The notes beneath the pieces are model-generated. The model made no database searches. It worked only from the letters and a program-made list of their open reading frames with translations, and had not been told where the DNA came from. Both the position numbers and the translations under genes were made by a program. From Planctomycetaceae bacterium (GTDB lineage Bacteria > Planctomycetota > Planctomycetia > Pirellulales > UBA1268), in NCBI GenBank assembly GCA_947459185.1, contig CANHCU010000028.1:1-35544 (forward strand): a stretch of DNA of 35,544 bases, given 5' to 3'. This document shows, piece by piece, positions 31,370 through 35,544 of the stretch (within the stretch, counting starts at the first letter, position 1; each line of letters opens with the position of its first letter).

Positions 31370-31992
31370 TCTGTTTTCCATGGCTCAAGCGACTGGGAGA
31401 TGTCGTGATTGCAGCGACGGCGCTGGTCCTGCTCGTGCCGGTGCTGGCCGCGGTGTGGGTCGCCGTGAGGGTGGTGATGGGACGGCCGGTGTTCTTCCAA
31501 GACCTGCGGGCGGGCAAGGATGGGCGGCCGATCCGCATCCTCAAATTCCGGTCGATGCGGCAGGCGGTCGATGCCACAGGCAGGCCACTGCCCGATGCCG
31601 AACGGCTCGGGGCCTTCGGGACGTTCCTGAGGCGTTCGAGCCTCGACGAACTTCCCCAGTTGGTCAGCGTGCTGGTGGGCGACATGAGTGTGGTGGGGCC
31701 CCGGCCGTTGCCGCTGGCCTATGTGCCGCGGTATTCGCCGCGGCAGGGAATGCGGCTGCGGGTGCGACCGGGCCTGACGGGGTGGGCGCAGATCCATGGT
31801 CGGAATGGGGTGGATTGGCCCGAGCGGCTGGAGTACGACGCGCACTACGTCGATATGTTGAGCCACTGGTACTGGCCGCTGGTGGACTTCTGGATCATCC
31901 TGACCACGGCGTTTCAAGTCGTCTGGCAGGCGGTCTCCGGCCGGGGTGTATCGGCACCGGGGTCCGCCACCATGCAGGAGTTTCGCCCATGA
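31366..31992 (+). CDS. Monotopic phosphoglycosyl transferase (PglC/WcaJ-type bacterial sugar transferase)
   Basis: 208 residues. One membrane-dipping helix (about 9-35) after KRLGDVV, then the cytoplasmic catalytic domain: RPVFFQDLRAGKDGRPIRILKFRSM, the catalytic Asp-Glu pair D94-E95 in RRSSLDELPQL, MSVVGPRPLP, and RPGLTGWAQIHGRN. This length corresponds to the short PglC-like form without the extra N-terminal helices of WbaP/WcaJ. It transfers a sugar-1-phosphate to undecaprenyl phosphate. The modified sugar made by the preceding dehydratase and aminotransferase is a likely substrate, as in PglC. Overlaps neighbours at both ends (31366-31369 and 31989-31992). Confidence 0.92.
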   Translation: MICFPWLKRLGDVVIAATALVLLVPVLAAVWVAVRVVMGRPVFFQDLRAGKDGRPIRILKFRSMRQAVDATGRPLPDAERLGAFGTFLRRSSLDELPQLVSVLVGDMSVVGPRPLPLAYVPRYSPRQGMRLRVRPGLTGWAQIHGRNGVDWPERLEYDAHYVDMLSHWYWPLVDFWIILTTAFQVVWQAVSGRGVSAPGSATMQEFRP

Positions 31993-32297
31993 TGTCCGCG
32001 TCCGATACGGTCATGTCTGCCGTCGTTGCCGCCATCCGTCAGGTGCTCCGCGACACCGGCCGCGAGCCGGCCGCCGTGGAGTCGGGAATGCTGCTCGCTG
32101 CCGACATCGGTCTCGATTCTCTCGACCTGGCCCAGACCATCGTGCTGTTGGAGCGATCCTTGGGGGTGGATCCCTTTCGGGCCCCGGTCCGTGCCCCTGT
32201 CGAGGGCACTGTTCGTCCCGCGATCCGTACGGTGGCTGATCTGGTGGGCATCTACGGCCAGGCTATTTCCGGTCGCACATCCCCAGACCGACCCTAA
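31989..32297 (+). CDS. Acyl carrier protein
   Basis: 102 residues. The 4'-phosphopantetheine site is S44 in DIGLDSLDLAQTI, the normal D-S-L motif followed by a helix. Helix 1 (TVMSAVVAAIRQVLRD) and the C-terminal helix (IRTVADLVGIYGQ) fit the four-helix carrier fold. A longer than usual loop (VDPFRAPVRAPVEGTVRPAI) separates helices 2 and 3. Start ATG 31989 overlaps the previous stop (ATGA). Encoded in a frame-shifted position relative to its neighbours, it is easily missed. Its place among sugar genes and next to an adenylate-forming ligase indicates a dedicated carrier, not the ACP of general fatty acid synthesis (no fabD/fabF nearby). Confidence 0.88.
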   Translation: MMSASDTVMSAVVAAIRQVLRDTGREPAAVESGMLLAADIGLDSLDLAQTIVLLERSLGVDPFRAPVRAPVEGTVRPAIRTVADLVGIYGQAISGRTSPDRP

Positions 32298-32364
32298 ACG
32301 TGCCTTTCCCGGTGTCATTCCTTATCATCGGGGCAGGCGGAACCCTCGAGGAAGCCAGTTTGAG

Positions 32365-33729
32365 ATGAACACGAACACGCAAACCTCCCCCAGCCATCTC
32401 GCCGATGCGCCAGCCGAAGACCGGCTCGCGTTCGCGATCTCCGAGGTCGCCCGCCAGGCTTCCGATCGCACAGCCATCGTGGCCGGAGCCGGGAGCGATT
32501 CCATCCGCACGATCGACTACGCCACGCTGGCCGCCGCGATCACGAAACTCGAAGCGGACCTCGACAGGGCGCGGCCTGTGGGCATCGTCGCGCGGGCCAA
32601 GCGAGTGGAGTCGCTCGTCGTCATCGCCGCGGCGTGTGGCCGGCAGCATGTGCCCGTGGCATTCCTCGCCGAGGACTCCCGCGACCTGATCGGTGAACTC
32701 CGCGACTGGGTCGCGGTCGACGACTCTCTGGCGATCGCGGCCGAGCCAGGCGCCCAGAGGCGGGAGTTCGAGGCGGTGGCCACGCAGGTGGTCGTTGCCA
32801 CGTCGGGCACGAGCGGCCCTCCCAAGCTGGTCGAGCATTCGTGGGATTCGCTCCTTGCAGCCGCCCGGCTGGCCGAGCAGTGGCATGGGCTGGGATGGAT
32901 TCTGGTCTACGACGCCACTCGCTGGGCGGGGATCCAGGTCTGGCTGCAGTCGCTCCTGACGGGCGGCCGGCTGGTCGTGCCGGCGTCTCGCGATCCCGAT
33001 GCGGTGCTGCGGGCGATCGTGGACGAGCAGGCCACGGTCCTGCCCGCGACCCCTACGCTCCTGCGACGGCTGCTGACGTCGGGCGATCGGTCGCTCCTCG
33101 CGAAGGCACGCCTCGACCGGATCACGCTCGGCGGCGAGGCGGCGGACGGGCCGCTGCTCGAACAGGCTCGCGCGGCGTTTCCATCGGTCAAGATCACGCA
33201 GGTGTATGCGACGACCGAACTGGGCGAGGTGTTTCGCGTGACCGACGGGCTCGCCGGATTTCCGTCCAATTGGCTGGGCCGTTCCCTGGCGGGCGGCGCC
33301 CGGCTTGGGATGCGTCGAGATGGCGAATTGCTCGTGCAACTGTCCCGGGATACGGCCGAAGTGGCGACGGGCGACCTCGTGGAAAAGCGGGGCGATCGGT
33401 ACGAGTTCACCGGCCGTCGCAGCGACGTGATCGTCGTGGGCGGAGCCAAGGTGTTTCCGCGTCGGGTCGAGGAATTGCTCCGTGGCGTGCCGGGGATCGC
33501 GGATGCCCGCGTCTACGGGATGCCCAGTGCCATCACAGGTGAACTCGTCGCCGCGGAGGCCGTGCTGGCTGATCCCCTGCCCGCCCAATCGTCACCCGAG
33601 AGCATCCGGGCCGCGGCGCTCGCGGCCTGCCGCAGCGGCCTCGAGCCGCAGAGCGTTCCACGCATTCTCGACATCGTGCGCAAGATCGCGACGAATCCCG
33701 CGGGCAAGGTGCCTCGCCGCCCGGCGTGA
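32365..33729 (+). CDS. Adenylate-forming acyl ligase (AMP-binding family), probable partner of the carrier protein
   Basis: 454 residues, shorter than classical acyl-CoA synthetases (about 500-550). Core motifs: A3 ATSGTSGPPK near 145-155, A5 QVYATTELGEVF near 280, A7/A8 ATGDLVEKRGDRYEFTGRRSDVIVVGGAKVFPRRVEELL near 330-370, and A10 NPAGKVPRR with the adenylation lysine K448. The first 80 residues lack the usual N-terminal signatures, so the protein resembles the compact ligases that load carrier proteins. It should activate a carboxylic acid with ATP and pass it to the ACP encoded 67 bases upstream (or to CoA). Start ATG 32365. Overlaps the SDR gene by four bases. Acid substrate unknown. Confidence 0.88.
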   Translation: MNTNTQTSPSHLADAPAEDRLAFAISEVARQASDRTAIVAGAGSDSIRTIDYATLAAAITKLEADLDRARPVGIVARAKRVESLVVIAAACGRQHVPVAFLAEDSRDLIGELRDWVAVDDSLAIAAEPGAQRREFEAVATQVVVATSGTSGPPKLVEHSWDSLLAAARLAEQWHGLGWILVYDATRWAGIQVWLQSLLTGGRLVVPASRDPDAVLRAIVDEQATVLPATPTLLRRLLTSGDRSLLAKARLDRITLGGEAADGPLLEQARAAFPSVKITQVYATTELGEVFRVTDGLAGFPSNWLGRSLAGGARLGMRRDGELLVQLSRDTAEVATGDLVEKRGDRYEFTGRRSDVIVVGGAKVFPRRVEELLRGVPGIADARVYGMPSAITGELVAAEAVLADPLPAQSSPESIRAAALAACRSGLEPQSVPRILDIVRKIATNPAGKVPRRPA

Positions 33730-34493
33730 CCCCGGCAAACATGCCTCCCACCACGATCATTTCTGGCGGCTCGCGTGGGCTGGGTCTGGCGGTCGTCGAG
33801 CGATTGCTCGAGCGGGGCGACTGCGTGGCCACGTTTTCCCGGTCGGGCTCGGCAACGCTCGAGTCGCTTGCCGCCATCCATCCCGACCGGCTCCATGCCG
33901 AGCAGATCGATGCCGCCGATGCCGAAGCCATCAGGGGATTCATCGCTCGTGCAGCAGCCCGCTTCGGCAGGGTCGATCATTGCATCGCGAATGCGGCCGT
34001 GGCTCACGAGGGCGTGGTCGCTACGGTCCGCGATGATGAGATCGACGCGATGCTCGATGTGAATCTGCGGGGATCGATCGTGCTTGTCCGCGAGTGTGTC
34101 CGGCAGATGCTTGTTCGCCCGGTCGGCGACGAGCAGGCCGCAGCCGGTGGACCGTCGGTGGTGGTCGTGTCGTCGGTGGTCGCGTCGCGGGGCTCGCCGG
34201 GCCTGGCGGCCTACGCGGCCACGAAGGCGGGACTCGAGGGCTTTGCCCGTAGTCTGGCCCGCGAACTGGGGCCCCGCGGCATCCGCGTCAACGCGGTTGC
34301 GCCGGGATTTCTCGAAACCGATCTCTCTTCATCGCTCTCGGAAGCAGACCGGGCCCGAATTGTCCGTCGCACACCGCTGGGGCGTTTGGGTGTGCCGGCT
34401 GACGTCGTGGGAGCGATCGAGTTTCTGATCGGGCCGAGGGCAGCCTTCATCACGGGCCAGGTCGTCACCGTGGACGGGGGCTCTGCGGCATGA
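33726..34493 (+). CDS. FabG-like short-chain dehydrogenase/reductase
   Basis: 255 residues from GTG 33726 (GTGA overlap with the ligase); ATG 33741 is an equally possible start. Classical SDR: cofactor motif SGGSRGLG, NAAVA in place of NAG, catalytic tyrosine and lysine in LAAYAATKAGLEG after SSVVASRGSPG, VNAVAPGFLETDL, and the FabG-type end FITGQVVTVDGGSA. Such enzymes reduce a 3-oxoacyl-ACP to 3-hydroxyacyl-ACP with NADPH, or act on free alcohols and sugars. Beside an ACP and a loading ligase, reduction of a carrier-bound 3-oxoacyl group is the simplest reading. It ends overlapping the glycosyltransferase start (ATGA at 34490). Confidence 0.9.
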   Translation: MTPANMPPTTIISGGSRGLGLAVVERLLERGDCVATFSRSGSATLESLAAIHPDRLHAEQIDAADAEAIRGFIARAAARFGRVDHCIANAAVAHEGVVATVRDDEIDAMLDVNLRGSIVLVRECVRQMLVRPVGDEQAAAGGPSVVVVSSVVASRGSPGLAAYAATKAGLEGFARSLARELGPRGIRVNAVAPGFLETDLSSSLSEADRARIVRRTPLGRLGVPADVVGAIEFLIGPRAAFITGQVVTVDGGSAA

Positions 34494-35536
34494 CCAACGG
34501 TGTCTCCGAGTTCCAGACCGCAGCGAATCAGTCCGGCACGTCTGTCTACGCGAGCCTCCAGATCGTGATTCCCGTCTACAACGACTGGGAGTCGGTGTCG
34601 CTGCTTCTGCCCCTCGTGGACGGGCAGTTCCGTGGGATCGGTGTTCAGGCCGACGTGCTGCTGGTCGATGACGGTTCGACGTTGGCTGGGCCACGGTCAT
34701 GGAACCTGCCCCTGACCAGCATTCACACGATTCGGATTCTGCGGCTCAAACGGAATGTCGGCCATCAGCGGGCGATCTGCATCGGGCTCTGCTTTCTCGC
34801 CGACGCGTGCGACTGCGAGCGTGTGATGGTGATGGATGGCGATGGCGAGGATGCGCCCGCCGACATCCCCCGTCTCCTGAAAGAACTCCAGGACAACGAT
34901 CCCGTGCGGGTCGTGTTCGCGGAACGGCTCAAGCGTTCCGAGGGCTGGGTGTTTTCATTCTTCTACGCACTCTACCGGCTGGCACACTGGGTTCTGGTCG
35001 GGCATCGGGTGCGCGTCGGCAACTACAGCGTCATGAACAGGGAATGCCTGGAGAGTCTGTGCGTGTCGCCTGAAATGTGGAACCACTACGCTGCAGCGGT
35101 CTATGCCACCCGCCAGCCGAAGGCGTTCGTCCCGACGCGTCGTGTCCAGCGGCTGGCAGGCATGTCCAGCATGAACTTTTCGGCTCTCGTGACACATGGT
35201 CTCAGCGCGCTTTCCGTTTTTTCAGATCGCATCAGCACGCGACTCCTGATCGTCTCGCTCGTCGCCGGACTCATGACTGCCGCCGTCATGCTGGTCATGG
35301 TGCTGCTGCGGCTCACGACCGGCTATACGGTGTCGGGCTGGGCTGCCACGATCAGCGGCACCGTGCTCCTGTTTCTCGTGCAGATCATCACGCTCGTGTT
35401 CACCTTCTGCTTTCTCGTTCTCATCACTCGCGGGCAGCATGCCTTCATTCCGGCGAGGGAGTACGGGATTTTTGTTCGGAGCTGCACCGAGGTCTGGCAC
35501 GTGAGCGCCGCCGATCGCGATGCCATCACCGGATAA
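34490..35536 (+). CDS. Family 2 glycosyltransferase with C-terminal membrane helices (DPM1/GtrB-like)
   Basis: 348 residues. GT-A fold: LQIVIPVYNDWESV at about 23-36, VLLVDDGST (DD) near 57, LKRNVGHQRAICIGL near 86, and MVMDGDGEDAPADIP (DGD metal site) near 114. FFYALYRLAH and VGNYSVMNREC follow, as in polyprenyl-phosphate-linked GT2 enzymes of the GtrB/DPM1 type. Two hydrophobic helices lie at about 252-275 and 285-318, before a cytoplasmic tail. It probably transfers a sugar to undecaprenyl phosphate or to the lipid-linked glycan at the inner membrane. The gene ends 8 bases before the window edge, and the operon probably continues. Confidence 0.88.
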   Translation: MTNGVSEFQTAANQSGTSVYASLQIVIPVYNDWESVSLLLPLVDGQFRGIGVQADVLLVDDGSTLAGPRSWNLPLTSIHTIRILRLKRNVGHQRAICIGLCFLADACDCERVMVMDGDGEDAPADIPRLLKELQDNDPVRVVFAERLKRSEGWVFSFFYALYRLAHWVLVGHRVRVGNYSVMNRECLESLCVSPEMWNHYAAAVYATRQPKAFVPTRRVQRLAGMSSMNFSALVTHGLSALSVFSDRISTRLLIVSLVAGLMTAAVMLVMVLLRLTTGYTVSGWAATISGTVLLFLVQIITLVFTFCFLVLITRGQHAFIPAREYGIFVRSCTEVWHVSAADRDAITG

Positions 35537-35544
35537 TCGGCATA

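Noticed and set aside
1..35544. Defence island, prophage or integrated element
   Set aside because: No nuclease, helicase, toxin-antitoxin, phage structural, integrase or transposase gene was recognised; the CHAT protein is exported and seems inactive, so it does not by itself indicate defence.

Overview
The window is 35.5 kb of GC-rich bacterial DNA, and its style points to a planctomycete (probably Pirellulales-like). The clues are a secreted protein ending in a VPEID-type CTERM sorting tail, a DUF1570-like secreted metallopeptidase, a stand-alone mraZ with no division genes beside it, many secreted or lipid-anchored proteins of unknown function, and dispersed palindromic repeats that read roughly CCCTCGCTTGCGCTTCGGGC. 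No sequence search was possible, so the phylum is an inference. I saw no rRNA, tRNA, CRISPR array, transposase or integrase.

Layout. 1-2180: the end of an upstream gene with its terminator, then a small two-helix membrane protein translationally linked to a ThDP-dependent 2-oxoacid decarboxylase. 2191-6670: a VPEID-CTERM lectin-like protein, an unknown helical protein, a secreted metallopeptidase, and a CinA-like/NadD-like fusion protein. 6797-14106: housekeeping and transport genes (secreted Pro/Cys-rich protein, MFS transporter, YpfJ-type zinc peptidase overlapping an SDR/DUF2867 protein, CDF metal exporter head-to-head with a MarC protein, Gfo/Idh/MocA oxidoreductase). 14107-15365: a 124-nt structured element, orphan mraZ with a good promoter and a long leader that can form alternative hairpins, and a small Cys-tailed lipoprotein. 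15611-23478: a large secreted TPR/CHAT protein that appears to have lost its catalytic residues, a TauE/SafE transporter, an ABC-2 ATPase/permease pair, and a secreted TPR protein. 23683-26220 (minus strand): an outer-membrane polysaccharide export lipoprotein followed by two small secreted proteins.

The most coherent system is the polysaccharide locus from 23683 to the right edge. A Wza-like export gene diverges from a nine-gene, mostly overlapping operon that starts with a NusG paralogue (a probable operon-specific antiterminator). It continues with a membrane-bound nucleotide-sugar 4,6-dehydratase, a DegT-type aminotransferase, two different initiating phosphoglycosyl transferases, and then a carrier-protein module (acyl carrier protein, adenylate-forming ligase, FabG-like reductase) and a family 2 glycosyltransferase. 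Read together, these genes suggest a cell-surface glycan containing a 4-amino-4,6-dideoxy-type sugar whose amino group (or another site) carries an acyl group built on the dedicated carrier protein. The acyltransferase, flippase and polymerase would have to lie beyond the right edge. The individual families are recognised with good confidence; the combined pathway is inferred.
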